64,000 bases of DNA from Litoreibacter halocynthiae (GTDB lineage Bacteria; Pseudomonadota; Alphaproteobacteria; Rhodobacterales; Rhodobacteraceae). Below, piece after piece: positions 35,991-46,103 of this stretch. Under the pieces are notes generated by a model, which saw only the letters and a list, made by a program, of their open reading frames with translations, was not told the origin of the DNA and did not search any database. A program made the position numbers and the translations under genes. How positions within the stretch are numbered: position 1 is the first letter of the stretch; each line of letters opens with the position of its first letter. Where the stretch lies: assembly GCF_004365635.1 (NCBI RefSeq), contig NZ_SOBH01000002.1:434001-498000 (forward strand), given 5' to 3'.

Positions 35991-36817
35991 GGCATCCTCC
36001 ATCTCAATAGCGACGCGATAACGGGGTCTGCAAATTGCTGGTCACCCGCAAAGACAATAGGACCGCCACGATCATAGAAGATCGCAAAGGGGGCGCCGTC
36101 AATGATCCGCAACGCCCAAGCTGCAGAAGCGCTATTGCACATATGCGCCTGGCAGGCGCGGCCGACGACCCAGCCACCCTCCTGCTTCGTGTCACCCGGA
36201 CCGGACATCCTGCGGTTCAGCTCGTCCATATTTTGTGGCGTCAGCACACGGGCAAACCGGGCCTGCTCACTTGGGTCTTGCGTCAGGTGTTGTGGATGCT
36301 GTCCCAGCCAGCGCGTCACGGCCTGTCCCGCTCCAGCCGCGGGCGCGGTCGCCTCTGCCACCGCCACTTGGCTCAGCTGCGCCCCGTCAAAGCGGAAGGT
36401 TTGATGCGCCACCCGTGGTGCGGGGTCGGAGATATCGAGCTCCAAAGCGTCGGGCGTAACCCGAACGTCAATTGGCCTGCCTCGGCAAACCCCGAATTCA
36501 TCCGTGCGCACCGCAGCACCTGCCGTCAGCATAATGGCGACCTGCGCGCCACCCCCGCACATGTTGCCACCATGGATTGAAGACAACACCGCCCAGTCCT
36601 GTCCGCCGCCCTGCACAGCCCAGACACCATCAATGGAATAGGAGTGGTTCTCGATCCCAAGATCAGAGCCGTTGAACATTACCCGCTGAAAACCCCGAGG
36701 CCCCACAACCTGCAACAGCCCGAAGCGGGTCTGCGCCTGATCAAAACCACCCACTGGGTAGTCCGCCGCAGCAGCATTGCTCCAAATCGCGAAGAGAAAA
36801 GCAATCACGTACCGCAT
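35987..36817 (-). CDS. Secreted uncharacterised protein with conserved cysteines
   Basis: A 276-residue protein with a signal peptide (MRYVIAFLFAIWSNAAAADYP, cleavage near 19). A beta-rich body follows with cysteines in GGNMCGGGAQ, GVCRGRP and GRACQAHMCNSASAA, suggesting disulfides in the periplasm. I chose the ATG at 36817; a TTG at 36832 would overlap ruvB. It starts about five bases after the ruvB stop, with an ATGA overlap to the next gene at its own end. Family not recognised. Confidence 0.75.
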   Translation of the reverse strand: MRYVIAFLFAIWSNAAAADYPVGGFDQAQTRFGLLQVVGPRGFQRVMFNGSDLGIENHSYSIDGVWAVQGGGQDWAVLSSIHGGNMCGGGAQVAIMLTAGAAVRTDEFGVCRGRPIDVRVTPDALELDISDPAPRVAHQTFRFDGAQLSQVAVAEATAPAAGAGQAVTRWLGQHPQHLTQDPSEQARFARVLTPQNMDELNRRMSGPGDTKQEGGWVVGRACQAHMCNSASAAWALRIIDGAPFAIFYDRGGPIVFAGDQQFADPVIASLLRWRMP

Positions 36818-36821
36818 AGCG

Positions 36822-37850
36822 TCAGCCTTCAAACAAGTCGTTTCGCATCGTCGGCGCGTCGAGCCCCAGATGGGTCCACGCCTTTTGCGCCAGCATCCGC
36901 CCGCGCGGAGTGCGCTGGATCAGGCCTTGTTGCAGCAGGTAAGGCTCGATCACCTCTTCCAGCGCGTCACGGCTTTCGGACAGGGCCGCTGACATGGTCT
37001 CGATACCCACCGGTCCGCCTTGGTAATTTTCGGCGACCAGCCGCAAGTAGCGCCGGTCCGCCCCGTCGAGGCCCAGATGATCCACCCCCAGCCGCGTCAA
37101 AGCACTGTCCGCCAACGCCCGCGTAATTTTCCCGCCGCCCTCAACCACGGCAAAGTCCACGACCCGACGCAGCAACCGCCCTGCAATACGCGGCGTGCCG
37201 CGCGCGCGCCGTGCGATCTCCAACGCGCCGTCATCTTCCGTTGGCACGCCCAGCAGCCGCGCCCCGCGGCGCACGATCTCATGCAGCTCGCTCTCGGTAT
37301 AAAACTGCAAACGAGTCGGGATGCCAAAGCGGTCGCGCAAGGGCGTCGTCAACAGCCCCAACCGCGTGGTGGCCCCCACCAGTGTGAAGGGTTGCAGCTC
37401 GATGCGCACCGTGCGCGCCGCAGGCCCCTCGCCAATCACCAGATCCAGCTCGAAATCCTCCAAGGCAGGATACAGGATCTCCTCCACCACAGGGTTGAGC
37501 CGGTGAATTTCGTCGATGAACAACACGTCGCGGGCTTCCAGATTGGTCAGGATCGCCGCCAGATCACCCGCCTTGGCCAGCACCGGACCAGAGGTCATGC
37601 GGAAGTTCACCCCCAACTCGCGCGCCATGATCTGCGCCAGCGTGGTTTTCCCCAAACCGGGCGGGCCGTGAAACAGCGTGTGGTCCATCGCCTCGCCGCG
37701 TGTCTTGGCGCTTTCAATGAACACCCGCAGGTTCGCCCGCGCCTCGGCCTGCCCGATGAATTCATCAAGGCCTTGAGGCCGCAACGCGCGGTCCGCGTCT
37801 CCCGGTCTCGCCTCCGGGCGCAGTGTTGGGTCAGGTTCGTTCATATACAT
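36822..37850 (-). CDS. ruvB: Holliday junction branch-migration ATPase RuvB
   Basis: A 342-residue AAA motor. Walker A GPPGLGKT (62-69), Walker [11 protein letters not shown], sensor motifs and the C-terminal winged helix ([17 protein letters not shown]). It drives branch migration with RuvA in recombination repair. The first ATG (37850) and a second at residue 3 are both possible. It lies 46 bases after ruvA. Confidence 0.97.
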   Translation of the reverse strand: MYMNEPDPTLRPEARPGDADRALRPQGLDEFIGQAEARANLRVFIESAKTRGEAMDHTLFHGPPGLGKTTLAQIMARELGVNFRMTSGPVLAKAGDLAAILTNLEARDVLFIDEIHRLNPVVEEILYPALEDFELDLVIGEGPAARTVRIELQPFTLVGATTRLGLLTTPLRDRFGIPTRLQFYTESELHEIVRRGARLLGVPTEDDGALEIARRARGTPRIAGRLLRRVVDFAVVEGGGKITRALADSALTRLGVDHLGLDGADRRYLRLVAENYQGGPVGIETMSAALSESRDALEEVIEPYLLQQGLIQRTPRGRMLAQKAWTHLGLDAPTMRNDLFEG

Positions 37851-37896
37851 CTCTATGCCGCAGGGCGGTGCGTTCTTCCAGAGGAAGGTTCACCCA

Positions 37897-38562
37897 CTAC
37901 TCCTTCGGGGCCAGCAGTTTCAACGCAGCACGGATCAGCGCGGGCGTCTCGGCCGCGCCGTCTCCGGCGGCTTGCGCCACCGCACTTGCCGCGTCCCCGT
38001 GGGCATAGCCGAGGTTGATCAGGGCCGACAACGCTTCGGCCTGCGACGATGCGCTGGAACTGGCAACACGTTCTATCACGTCATCATTTACGTCATCATT
38101 CTCGGGGGCCGCGACAACCGTGCCTTGTGCTGCGGCCAAACTGCCACCCATCGCCATGACCTTCGGCGCTTTGTCCTTCAGTTCCAACACAACCTTTTGC
38201 GCGGTTTTGGGGCCGATTCCTTTGGCTGCCTTGATCGCGTTCCAGTCACCCAATGTTACCGCACGCGACACGCCATCCGGCCCTAGTGTCGACAGGATCG
38301 CCATCGACGCCTTCGCGCCGACACCCTGCACCGTCATCAACATCCGGTGCCATTCTTTTTCGATCAAGGTGGTGAAGCCGAACAATTGCAGCAGGTCCTC
38401 ACGCACCAACAATTCCGTAAACAGAGACACAGCTTCCCCCGGTCCCGGCAATACCGCCATCGTGCGCTCCGAGCAGTAAACCATGTAGCCGACCCCGCCG
38501 ACGTCGATCAAAACATGATCCGTCGCGCGGTAATCCAGACGCCCCGAGAGTTTGCCGATCAT
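37897..38562 (-). CDS. ruvA: Holliday junction DNA-binding subunit RuvA
   Basis: A 221-residue protein with the OB-fold start [11 protein letters not shown], two helix-hairpin-helix motifs ([13 protein letters not shown] and [19 protein letters not shown]) and a C-terminal RuvB-binding domain ([15 protein letters not shown]). The ATG at 38562 gives the usual start; an upstream frame extends into ruvC. It overlaps the ruvC stop by four bases. Confidence 0.96.
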   Translation of the reverse strand: MIGKLSGRLDYRATDHVLIDVGGVGYMVYCSERTMAVLPGPGEAVSLFTELLVREDLLQLFGFTTLIEKEWHRMLMTVQGVGAKASMAILSTLGPDGVSRAVTLGDWNAIKAAKGIGPKTAQKVVLELKDKAPKVMAMGGSLAAAQGTVVAAPENDDVNDDVIERVASSSASSQAEALSALINLGYAHGDAASAVAQAAGDGAAETPALIRAALKLLAPKE

Positions 38563-39068
38563 GCCCCTGCCCTCGCCAATGCTGCGCTTAATGTGTTGCC
38601 GGTGCGGGCGTGAAAGGCGTGGCACAAGGCAATCGCCAAGGCGTCCGTCGCATCCGGCCCCGTCAAAACCACCCCCGGCAGCTGCATCTTCACCATATGC
38701 GCCACTTGGAGCTTGTCGGCATGGCCGACGCCCACAACGGTCTTCTTGATCTTGTTCGGGGCATATTCGCCAATGCTCAGCCCCGCTTGCGCAGGTACCA
38801 ACATCGCGATGCCGCGCGCTTGACCCAATTTCAGAGTCCCCGCGCCATCCTTGTTAACAAAGGTCTGCTCTACCCCAGCCGTGTCGGGCATAAACTGCCT
38901 GAACACTTCGGTAAGCTGGCTGTGCAAGCTCAACAGTCGCGCCCCAAGTTCGGTGCCGGTCGAGGAATGGCAGGTGCCATTTGCAACATGCGTAATCCGC
39001 GATCCGTTGGTATCGATCACCCCCCAACCAAGGTTTCTCAACCCCGGGTCAATCCCTATGACGCGCAT
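38559..39068 (-). CDS. ruvC: Holliday junction resolvase RuvC
   Basis: A 169-residue RNase H-fold nuclease that cuts four-way junctions. Asp7 of [10 protein letters not shown] is the first catalytic acid, and the C-terminal [17 protein letters not shown] holds the last acids. The ATG at 39068 gives the standard family N-terminus; a longer frame upstream to 39158 is non-family sequence. It is the first gene of the long minus-strand array. Confidence 0.96.
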   Translation of the reverse strand: MRVIGIDPGLRNLGWGVIDTNGSRITHVANGTCHSSTGTELGARLLSLHSQLTEVFRQFMPDTAGVEQTFVNKDGAGTLKLGQARGIAMLVPAQAGLSIGEYAPNKIKKTVVGVGHADKLQVAHMVKMQLPGVVLTGPDATDALAIALCHAFHARTGNTLSAALARAGA

Positions 39069-39407
39069 GTCCTGCTCATTTTTTGTTGTTCTTTCGCCAC
39101 AAGTAGCACGAAACAAGAACATTTGCCAAGATGATACGTGCAGGGCCGTTTTAACCAACTTTCACCCAGTTCCCCCGAAAACGCCGTATCTGGGGTCAAA
39201 ATCGTCGCCCCGCGCTCTGTTTGCGACACGCGAAAATGCCTTATTTTGCCATATTTTTTAGGGATTTAGGTGACGTTAGGACATATGCAAAAACTGCATA
39301 GGGGCCATGCAAAAATCATTCTTGTGGGACTCGAGTCCGACCCCTAGATGCGGCTCAGATACTCATATCGCTCAACAATTGGGCACAATCAAAAAAGGAC
39401 GACTCGC
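39069..39407. other. Divergent spacer between ruvC and the DUF1127 gene
   Basis: A 339-base gap without a gene. The ruvC side (39069-39240) shows no clear element beyond AT-rich stretches. The DUF1127 side holds two inverted repeats, at 39284 and 39327 (listed separately), and a T-rich patch near 39250. I see no tRNA or RNA fold. Confidence 0.5.
39284..39338 (+). promoter_or_regulatory. Two inverted repeats upstream of the DUF1127 gene
   Basis: TATGCA (39284-39289) and TGCATA (39295-39300) form an inverted repeat with a five-base spacer, and ATGCAAAAA recurs at 39307. GGACTCGAGTCC at 39327-39338 is a perfect 12-base palindrome. Both lie within 125 bases of the ATG, suggesting operators or a small stress regulon; the binding protein is unknown. 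Confidence 0.4.
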
Positions 39408-39599
39408 ATGGCTGTATATGAAACCTCCCGCTCGCTGAACGAAGGCGTCCGCGCCGATGCACGTGGCTTCTTTGCTTCTCTCTTCGCAACTGTTGCAACA
39501 TGGAATGACCGCCGTGTCACCCGCAACGCTCTGTCGGCTTTGACCGCACGCGAACTGGAAGACATTGGCCTGAACCGCGACGACATCTACAACGTCTAA
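39408..39599 (+). CDS. DUF1127 (YjiS-like) small protein
   Basis: A 63-residue basic protein. The C-terminal arginine-rich motif LSALTARELEDIGLNRDDI is the DUF1127 core. AAGGA precedes the chosen ATG; a longer open frame upstream has no ribosome-binding site. Members of this family in alphaproteobacteria act in RNA turnover and phosphate or stress responses. A terminator follows, so it is a single-gene unit. Confidence 0.88.
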   Translation: MAVYETSRSLNEGVRADARGFFASLFATVATWNDRRVTRNALSALTARELEDIGLNRDDIYNV

Positions 39600-39630
39600 G
39601 CCACAGGGCTTACCGTATCGAAATCGCAAA

Positions 39631-39654
39631 GCCGCCCCTCGGGGTGGCTTTTTT
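39631..39654 (+). terminator. Terminator of the DUF1127 gene
   Basis: GCCGCCC pairs with GGGTGGC (one G-T pair) around loop CTCG and is followed by TTTTTT. It may also serve the convergent gene at 39675 weakly, as it reads less well in that direction. Confidence 0.88.
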
Positions 39655-39674
39655 CGTTTTCAAAGTTGAGTTCT

Positions 39675-40028
39675 TTATTTACCGGGCATGACCACACGAA
39701 GGCCACGCGCCATGGCTTCGGTTGCAGGATCAGAATCCAGAAGAAACGCCGCAAAAACCTGAGCACTTGGCCCCTTCTTGAGGGTATCAATGCGGCTTTC
39801 GTATTCGTCTACACCCAGCTGAGCCAGAACGAACCCTTTAAACATCACAAAGATCAAGGCGATGGTAACCATGCTTTTTATCGGGAGAAGTTTTTTGCGA
39901 CGCGGCTTGACCACCTCGACCACAAGGCCATCCTTGTTGACCTTGCGCACGACCTTTTTCTTCGGGTCGCTTTTCTGCTGAATCGCATTTAGTCGCTCGA
40001 TAAAGCGATCTTTATTAACGTCTGCCAA
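39675..40028 (-). CDS. Small membrane-anchored protein, uncharacterised
   Basis: A 117-residue protein. A basic N-terminus (KSDPKKKVVRKVNKDG, then RRKK) precedes one membrane segment (about 53-71, MVTIALIFVMFKGFVLAQL); a C-terminal periplasmic part of about 45 residues follows. The start is a TTG. I do not recognise the family. It is 77 bases from prmA on the same strand. Confidence 0.65.
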   Translation of the reverse strand: MADVNKDRFIERLNAIQQKSDPKKKVVRKVNKDGLVVEVVKPRRKKLLPIKSMVTIALIFVMFKGFVLAQLGVDEYESRIDTLKKGPSAQVFAAFLLDSDPATEAMARGLRVVMPGK

Positions 40029-40105
40029 AACCTGATCCCAGTGCTTATGAATTGCACATTTGCGATCTTCGCTAACAGGTTTGCAGAAAAACTCCTACAA
40101 AAATC

Positions 40106-40975
40106 CTATTTTTTACACATTCTGAGCGCAGTCCATTCGCCAATGTCGCGTCTTTGCGACAGTTCGAAACCGTTTTTCTCGTAAACCGCCTGCACTTCAT
40201 CGGCCTGTTCTATCAACAAACCTGAAAGAATAATTGTGCCTCCTTTAGCACAATGCGCCGACATATCCGGCGCCAGATCAATCAAAGGGCCTTTCAAAAT
40301 ATTCGCAAAAACCAAATCGAACGGGGCTTTTTCGGCAATGACCTCATGTCCAAAACCAATCGCTTCCAGACAGGTAATCTTGTCCGCCATGCCATTGGCC
40401 TGGGCATTCACTTCCGCAACCTCGACCGCAACGGGGTCAATATCGGACGCAATCACCACATCACCCCAGACCGCAGCCGCCGCCATAGCCAGCACCGCTG
40501 TGCCACACCCCACGTCGATGACGTTTCTGGCGTGACCGCCCTCACTCACATAGTCTTCCAACGACAACAGGCAGCCTTGCGTGGTGCCGTGATGTCCTGT
40601 CCCGAAGGCCATTGCCGCCTCGATCAACAGTGACACCTTGTCTGCAGGAACTTTGTCCGCGTCATGCGCCCCGTAGACAAAGAAGCGCCCCGCCTCGACA
40701 GGGGCCAGTTCGCGGCGCACATGGGCAACCCAATCTGTCTCGGGGATCTCGGACACCACAAAAGGCTTCGCCCCGTGCAGTGCCGTCAACAACGCCAGCT
40801 CCACATCGCTGGGCTGGTCCATGAAATAGCCACCCACTTCCCACAGACCGGAGCCGTCCTCGACCTCGAAAACACCAACACCCGTTGGTGCAGGCTCCAG
40901 CGCCTCCAGCGCCTCGCCCAAGGCTTGTGCGGCGGGTTCTCCCATCAGGGTGGTCAAAGCAGTATAAGTTGGCAT
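40106..40975 (-). CDS. prmA: Ribosomal protein L11 methyltransferase PrmA
   Basis: A 289-residue SAM-dependent methyltransferase that trimethylates ribosomal protein L11. Motif I VIDVGCGTAVLAMAA and the NPPY-like VFANILKGPLIDLAP are visible; AMAFGTGHHGTTQGCL is the family's signature. The ATG at 40975 has AAGGAG upstream; an upstream frame to 41029 is not needed. Confidence 0.95.
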   Translation of the reverse strand: MPTYTALTTLMGEPAAQALGEALEALEPAPTGVGVFEVEDGSGLWEVGGYFMDQPSDVELALLTALHGAKPFVVSEIPETDWVAHVRRELAPVEAGRFFVYGAHDADKVPADKVSLLIEAAMAFGTGHHGTTQGCLLSLEDYVSEGGHARNVIDVGCGTAVLAMAAAAVWGDVVIASDIDPVAVEVAEVNAQANGMADKITCLEAIGFGHEVIAEKAPFDLVFANILKGPLIDLAPDMSAHCAKGGTIILSGLLIEQADEVQAVYEKNGFELSQRRDIGEWTALRMCKK

Positions 40976-41041
40976 GGGCTGGCTCCTTAATGTTGCCGTT
41001 CGCTTAGGCCGCTGCCCGCCCCGGCGCAAGCCCCCGACGCA

Positions 41042-42286
41042 TTACTCCGCCGGGGCCGCCTTGGCGCGGGCAAAGATGGTCTCGTGGCCCGGCTCAGGGT
41101 GGCGCGGTATCAGCATCGACAGCACAAGCGAGGTGATCGCCATACCCGCCGCCGCAATGAACACCGACGCGGGCGAGTTGATCCACATGTACCCCAACAC
41201 CACCGGCAGGAAAACGGCGGCGATATGGTTAATGGTAAATGCGACGGCAGCAGTCGGGGCAATATCGGCAGGGTCCGCGATTTTCTGGAAATAGGTCTTC
41301 AACGCGAACGCCATGGAGAAAAACAGGTGGTTCACAACATAGAGCCCAGCCGCCAGCACCACGCCCCAGCCGAAATAGTAAATGCCACCATAGGCAAGGA
41401 ACACAAGCGTCAGGCCGACATATTCGAAGATCAGCATCCGGCGCTCGCCATAAACACCAATCGCCCGCCCGATCAGCGGCGCGAAGATCATGTTGGCGAC
41501 GTAGTTAATCAAAAACAGCGCCGTCACTTCATGAACTTCGAAGCCGAAGCGCTCGACCATCATGAAGGCTGCAAACACCACGAAAATCTGACGCCGCGCG
41601 CCAGACACGAATTGCAGCGCATAATAGAGCCAGTAGCGCTTGCGCAGCACCATGGTTTTGTTTTGCGGGTTCGGCGTCTCGAATTGCGGGAAATAAAGTA
41701 GGCAGAATGCGGCGATCAGCACCGTGATGCCACCCGACGCCAGATAGACCAGCTCATAGCTTAGATCAAAGGTCTTCCACGTCAGCACCAGCAACCCGTA
41801 GGCGATCAGCGAGGCGAAGCTCCCCGCCGCCGTGAGCCAGCCCAGCGTTTGCGGGGCTTTGGCCTTGTCGATCCATTGCAGTTGCAGCGACTGGTTGACC
41901 GTCTCGTAATAGTGGAAGCCGATGGAGGACAGCAGCGTCAGCATCAAGATGCCGCCAAATTGCGGGAAATAGGATGTCATCGCGGTGGCAGCACCCAAAA
42001 GGATCAGCGAAATCAACCCCAGCACCTGCTCGCGGATGAAGATGATCAGGAAGATCACCCCGATCGCCAGAAACCCCGGAATTTCACGCACCGTGTGCAG
42101 CCAACCGATCTCGACGCCGGTGAATCCGGCCACCTCGATAACAAAATTGTTGAGCAGCGCAGACCATGTCGCAAAGGCAATTGGCATGGCAAAGGCCATG
42201 AGAAACAGCAAGAACACAGGCTGGCGCACGAAGGGCAATGCCTTCGCTTCATCCAAATCCATGCGTCTGATCTTGTCTCCGAACAT
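41042..42286 (-). CDS. MFS-type transporter, substrate unknown
   Basis: A 414-residue protein with about twelve membrane segments, of the major facilitator type. No sugar, drug or nitrate signature is clear to me. Loops such as LYFPQFETPNPQNKTMVLRKRY separate the two halves. It lies downstream of a secreted unknown and upstream of prmA on the same strand, with spacers of about 60 bases; whether these form an operon is uncertain. Confidence 0.78.
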   Translation of the reverse strand: MFGDKIRRMDLDEAKALPFVRQPVFLLFLMAFAMPIAFATWSALLNNFVIEVAGFTGVEIGWLHTVREIPGFLAIGVIFLIIFIREQVLGLISLILLGAATAMTSYFPQFGGILMLTLLSSIGFHYYETVNQSLQLQWIDKAKAPQTLGWLTAAGSFASLIAYGLLVLTWKTFDLSYELVYLASGGITVLIAAFCLLYFPQFETPNPQNKTMVLRKRYWLYYALQFVSGARRQIFVVFAAFMMVERFGFEVHEVTALFLINYVANMIFAPLIGRAIGVYGERRMLIFEYVGLTLVFLAYGGIYYFGWGVVLAAGLYVVNHLFFSMAFALKTYFQKIADPADIAPTAAVAFTINHIAAVFLPVVLGYMWINSPASVFIAAAGMAITSLVLSMLIPRHPEPGHETIFARAKAAPAE

Positions 42287-42345
42287 GGCGAAGGCTTACG
42301 CCTGTCCCACCAGAATGGCGAGCAGAATCCGCAGCAATTGGCGCG

Positions 42346-43344
42346 CTATTCCACCACCTTGACCTCGTAGGGGACGGTCACAGCCGCCCCTTCCACACCG
42401 GGGCGCGACAGGTCGGTCAGCACCAGTTCGATGCGGTATTCTCCGGCATCCGGCAACGCGAAACCGGCGGTGATGAAATTGTCGAAATAGTCGTCCGGCA
42501 CCGGAATCCGGTGGGTGCTTTGCCCTGTGTAGACGAATGCCGACGGCATGCGCTGCACTCCCGGCTCATCAAGCCGCGTCACGACCAAATCCATGTTGAT
42601 CTCGTACCGCGCCTTCGAGGTTCCGGGATCGTAACGCCCGACATTCAGCAGGTTGGCGTGCAAGGAAATCCGCTCGCCTGTTTTATACACATTGCTAGCG
42701 CGGCGCACGGGTGGCCCGCCGGGCTGGCGCGCGGCCTCATTCACCAAGGCTTGCGATTTTATCGCCATCGGTGGCAGCGCGTCTTGTCGTGCCGCCGCGT
42801 TTTCATCGATTTGCTGGTCAAACGGCGTGCGCGGCCCGAACTGCTCAAGGTTGTTCATCATGTAACGCATCGACATCGCATAGCAGTCCTGCCGCAACTG
42901 CGGGCTGTCCATGGTGACGATCGTGTCGGTGTAGATGAATTCTCGGCCCGTCAACGGCTTGCGGATCAATCTGCATTCGGGCTGATCCAGCAGCACCTCC
43001 AACCCTTCTAAAAGCGGCTGTTGCGCGCTCGAGCTGAGAAAACTTTTCACGACCTGATCAAACTTGGCGGGGTCGGTCGTCGGCACGTTGGTCGCAAGAA
43101 AGAACGCCACCGTGCCACCTTCTGTTTTCGCCGTCTCGATGGTGCGGTCGATTGCATAGAAATCCGTGTCGATCACCGTGCGGGTGCTCGCCTCCAGCCC
43201 TTCTTGGGCCACAGCCGCGTTCCAAGCGGCTTCATCAACAACGCGCCCGTCGTTTTGGTTGATGACCACAAACCAGGCCTCCACGTCTTGCGCTGCGGCA
43301 GGAACGGCCAGAAGGGACAAGGTCAGCGGCAGGAATTTCAACAT
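42346..43344 (-). CDS. Secreted protein, uncharacterised
   Basis: A 332-residue protein. A signal peptide (MLKFLPLTLSLLAVPAAAQDVE, cleavage near 19) is followed by a domain with WFVVINQNDGRVVDEAAWNAA and later a beta-rich C-terminal region (RIELVLTDLSRPGVEGAAVTVPY). The ATG at 43344 is taken since it begins the signal peptide and has GAGGTG upstream. I cannot assign a family; an extracellular or periplasmic binding or adhesion-like role is only a guess. Confidence 0.72.
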   Translation of the reverse strand: MLKFLPLTLSLLAVPAAAQDVEAWFVVINQNDGRVVDEAAWNAAVAQEGLEASTRTVIDTDFYAIDRTIETAKTEGGTVAFFLATNVPTTDPAKFDQVVKSFLSSSAQQPLLEGLEVLLDQPECRLIRKPLTGREFIYTDTIVTMDSPQLRQDCYAMSMRYMMNNLEQFGPRTPFDQQIDENAAARQDALPPMAIKSQALVNEAARQPGGPPVRRASNVYKTGERISLHANLLNVGRYDPGTSKARYEINMDLVVTRLDEPGVQRMPSAFVYTGQSTHRIPVPDDYFDNFITAGFALPDAGEYRIELVLTDLSRPGVEGAAVTVPYEVKVVE

Positions 43345-43446
43345 CAGAGCACCTCGAAATGACAAAACAATGCTCCAAGCGTAGCAAAGGGCGCAACAAG
43401 GCGCGCCCTTCATTTTCAATCTCATCGCCCGTAGGCGGGAAAAGGC

Positions 43447-44133
43447 TTAGGCCGACACGCGGCTCACGATGGCCCCAAGGTCTGACGCGATGGCGCCAAT
43501 GTCGCCCATGGCATCGACCCGAACCAAAGCGCCCTTGCCGTCATAATAGTCAATCAACGGCGCGGTTTGCGCGTGATAGGCTTCAAGACGCGAGGCAACT
43601 GTTTCGGCATTGTCATCCGCGCGGCGTACCATTTCGGTCGAGCCGCATTTGTCACAGGTCTCCGCCACAACGGGGGCCTTGAACGTGTCATGATAGCCTT
43701 CGCCACACCCGCCACAGGTGAAACGGCCCGCAATGCGCGTGACCATCTCGGCGTCGTCCACATCCAGCGAAATAGCGGCATTGATACGTTGGCCTGACGC
43801 TTTCAGCAGTTCATCCAGCGCCTCCGCCTGTACCGTTGTGCGCGGGAAGCCGTCGAGGATCACACCCTTGGCGCAGTCCGGCTCTGCCAAGCGATCCTTG
43901 AGGATCGCCAGCACGATCTCGTCGCTGACCAGCGCACCGGATTCCATCACGGCTTTGGCTTGCTTGCCCGCCTCGGTGCCAGCGGCAACCGCGGCGCGCA
44001 GCAAATCACCCGTCGACAACTGCACAAGGCCGAAGCCTTCCTCCAGCTTACGTGCTTGCGTCCCCTTACCCGCGCCCGGAGGCCCGAGCAGGATCAGAAC
44101 AGGTGCCGCATCGGGAACGTTGGATCCATCCAT
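43447..44133 (-). CDS. adk: Adenylate kinase
   Basis: A 228-residue enzyme interconverting ATP, ADP and AMP. The P-loop is GPPGAGKGT (17-25) and the NMP-binding stretch is LSTGDLLRAAV. The LID is of the long type with four zinc-binding cysteines (CGGCG and CDKCG). The ATG at 44133 overlaps the acs stop (TGATG). The N-terminal [11 protein letters not shown] is an unusual short extension. Confidence 0.93.
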   Translation of the reverse strand: MDGSNVPDAAPVLILLGPPGAGKGTQARKLEEGFGLVQLSTGDLLRAAVAAGTEAGKQAKAVMESGALVSDEIVLAILKDRLAEPDCAKGVILDGFPRTTVQAEALDELLKASGQRINAAISLDVDDAEMVTRIAGRFTCGGCGEGYHDTFKAPVVAETCDKCGSTEMVRRADDNAETVASRLEAYHAQTAPLIDYYDGKGALVRVDAMGDIGAIASDLGAIVSRVSA

Positions 44134-46103
44134 CACGCGTCCTTCCGATTCATGCGGTTGGCAATCAAATCATCGACCACCGCAGGTTCCGCCAGCGTGG
44201 AGGTATCCCCCAACGCGCCGAAATCATCCTCGGCAATCTTGCGCAGGATACGGCGCATGATCTTGCCGGAACGCGTTTTCGGCAGACCGGGCGACCATTG
44301 GATCAGGTCCGGCTTGGCAATCGGGCCAATCTCGGTGCGGACCCATTTCTCCAGCTCCTTGCGCAACTCTTCGGTCGGCTCCACCCCGTTCATCAAGGTG
44401 ACATAGGCGTAGATGCCTTGGCCTTTGATGTCATGCGGGTAGCCCACAACCGCGGACTCGGCCACTTGGGCATGTGCCACAAGTGCGCTTTCCACTTCCG
44501 CCGTCCCCATACGGTGACCGGACACGTTGATCACGTCATCCACGCGCCCCGTAATCCAGTAATCGCCATCCGCATCGCGCTTACAGCCGTCACCGGTGAA
44601 GTAGTAGCCGGGGTAGTCGCTGAAATAGGTCTTCTCGAACCGCTCATGATCGCCCCAAACGGTGCGCATCTGGCCTGGCCACGAGTTGGCGATAACCAAC
44701 ACGCCATCAACGTCGTTGCCCTCGATCACCTCAGCCGATTGCGGGTCCAGCACCAGCGGTTTGATCCCGAAGAACGGCTGTTGAGCGGAACCCGGTTTCA
44801 AGTTCGTCGCCCCGGGCAGCGGGGTCATCAGGTGGCCGCCGGTTTCGGTCTGCCACCATGTGTCAACGATCGGCACTTTGCCCTTACCGACGACGTTGTA
44901 ATACCAAGTCCACGCCTCTGGATTGATCGGCTCACCCACCGTGCCCAGCACTTTCAGATCGCTCAGGTCGTATTTTTCAACAAAGCTGTTGCCCTGCCCC
45001 ATCAACGCGCGCAGCGCGGTCGGTGCAGTATAGAACTGGTTCACTTTGTGCTTCTGGCACACATCCCAGAACCGGCCTGCGTCGGGGAAGGTCGGCACGC
45101 CCTCGAACATGATCGTCGTCGCGCCATTGGCCAGCGGGCCGTAGACGATATAGCTGTGGCCCGTGACCCAGCCGACATCTGCCGTACACCAGAACACGTC
45201 ACCATCATGGTAGTCGAAGACGATTTCTTGGGTCATCGCAGCATAGGCCAGATAGCCGCCGGACGTGTGGACCACACCTTTGGGCTGGCCAGTCGAGCCG
45301 GATGTGTAGAGGATGAACAGCGGGTCTTCGGCGCTCATCTCGGCGGGGCGACAAGTGTCGTCTGCTTCCATCGCCATCTCGTTGTAGTCGTAGTCACGGT
45401 CAGTCCAAGTGGTCTGCCCGCCAGTGCGCTTGACCACCAGACATTTCACGCTGTCCTTGCAGTGCAGCAGCGCCTGATCGGTGTTTGATTTCAGCGCCGT
45501 TTTGCGGCCACCGCGCGGGGCCTCGTCGGCGGTGATCACGACCTTGGCGTCACAGCCATTGATCCGCGCACCCAATGCGTCCGGCGAGAAGCCCGCGAAC
45601 ACGATGGAATGGATCGCGCCGATGCGCGCACAGGCCAACATGGCATAGGCGGCTTCGGGGATCATCGGCAGGTAGATGACAACGCGGTCGCCTTTGCGCA
45701 CGCCGAGGGTTTCCAGAACGTTGGCCATCTTGCACACGGATTTGTGCAGCTGCTTATAGGTGATGTGCTTGGCGTCTTCCTTGGTGGGATCGTCAGGCTC
45801 CCAGATAATCGCGGTCTGGTCGCCACGGGTCGCCAGATGACGGTCGATACAGTTGGCAGCGACGTTCAAAGTGCCGTCGGCGAACCAGTTGATGTGGACG
45901 TTACCCAAGGTGAAATCCACGTCCGACACTTGGGTGAACGGCTTGATCCAGTCCAGCCGCTTGCCCTGCTCTGCCCAGAAGGCGTCGGGGTCAGCCACAG
46001 AGGCTGCGTACATTTTCTCGTAACCCGCCGCGTCCACATGGGCGGCCTTGGCGAAGGCAGGGTCCGGGGCATAGGTCGTGTCTGGATTGGATGGGGTCGT
46101 CAT
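44133..46103 (-). CDS. acs: Acetyl-CoA synthetase
   Basis: A 656-residue AMP-forming acetate activator. Core motifs: [15 protein letters not shown] (about 272-286) and [13 protein letters not shown], and the acetylation-regulated C-terminal [19 protein letters not shown] with its catalytic lysine. A GGAGGA ribosome-binding site precedes the start. A candidate promoter lies about 100 bases upstream. Confidence 0.96.
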   Translation of the reverse strand: MTTPSNPDTTYAPDPAFAKAAHVDAAGYEKMYAASVADPDAFWAEQGKRLDWIKPFTQVSDVDFTLGNVHINWFADGTLNVAANCIDRHLATRGDQTAIIWEPDDPTKEDAKHITYKQLHKSVCKMANVLETLGVRKGDRVVIYLPMIPEAAYAMLACARIGAIHSIVFAGFSPDALGARINGCDAKVVITADEAPRGGRKTALKSNTDQALLHCKDSVKCLVVKRTGGQTTWTDRDYDYNEMAMEADDTCRPAEMSAEDPLFILYTSGSTGQPKGVVHTSGGYLAYAAMTQEIVFDYHDGDVFWCTADVGWVTGHSYIVYGPLANGATTIMFEGVPTFPDAGRFWDVCQKHKVNQFYTAPTALRALMGQGNSFVEKYDLSDLKVLGTVGEPINPEAWTWYYNVVGKGKVPIVDTWWQTETGGHLMTPLPGATNLKPGSAQQPFFGIKPLVLDPQSAEVIEGNDVDGVLVIANSWPGQMRTVWGDHERFEKTYFSDYPGYYFTGDGCKRDADGDYWITGRVDDVINVSGHRMGTAEVESALVAHAQVAESAVVGYPHDIKGQGIYAYVTLMNGVEPTEELRKELEKWVRTEIGPIAKPDLIQWSPGLPKTRSGKIMRRILRKIAEDDFGALGDTSTLAEPAVVDDLIANRMNRKDA

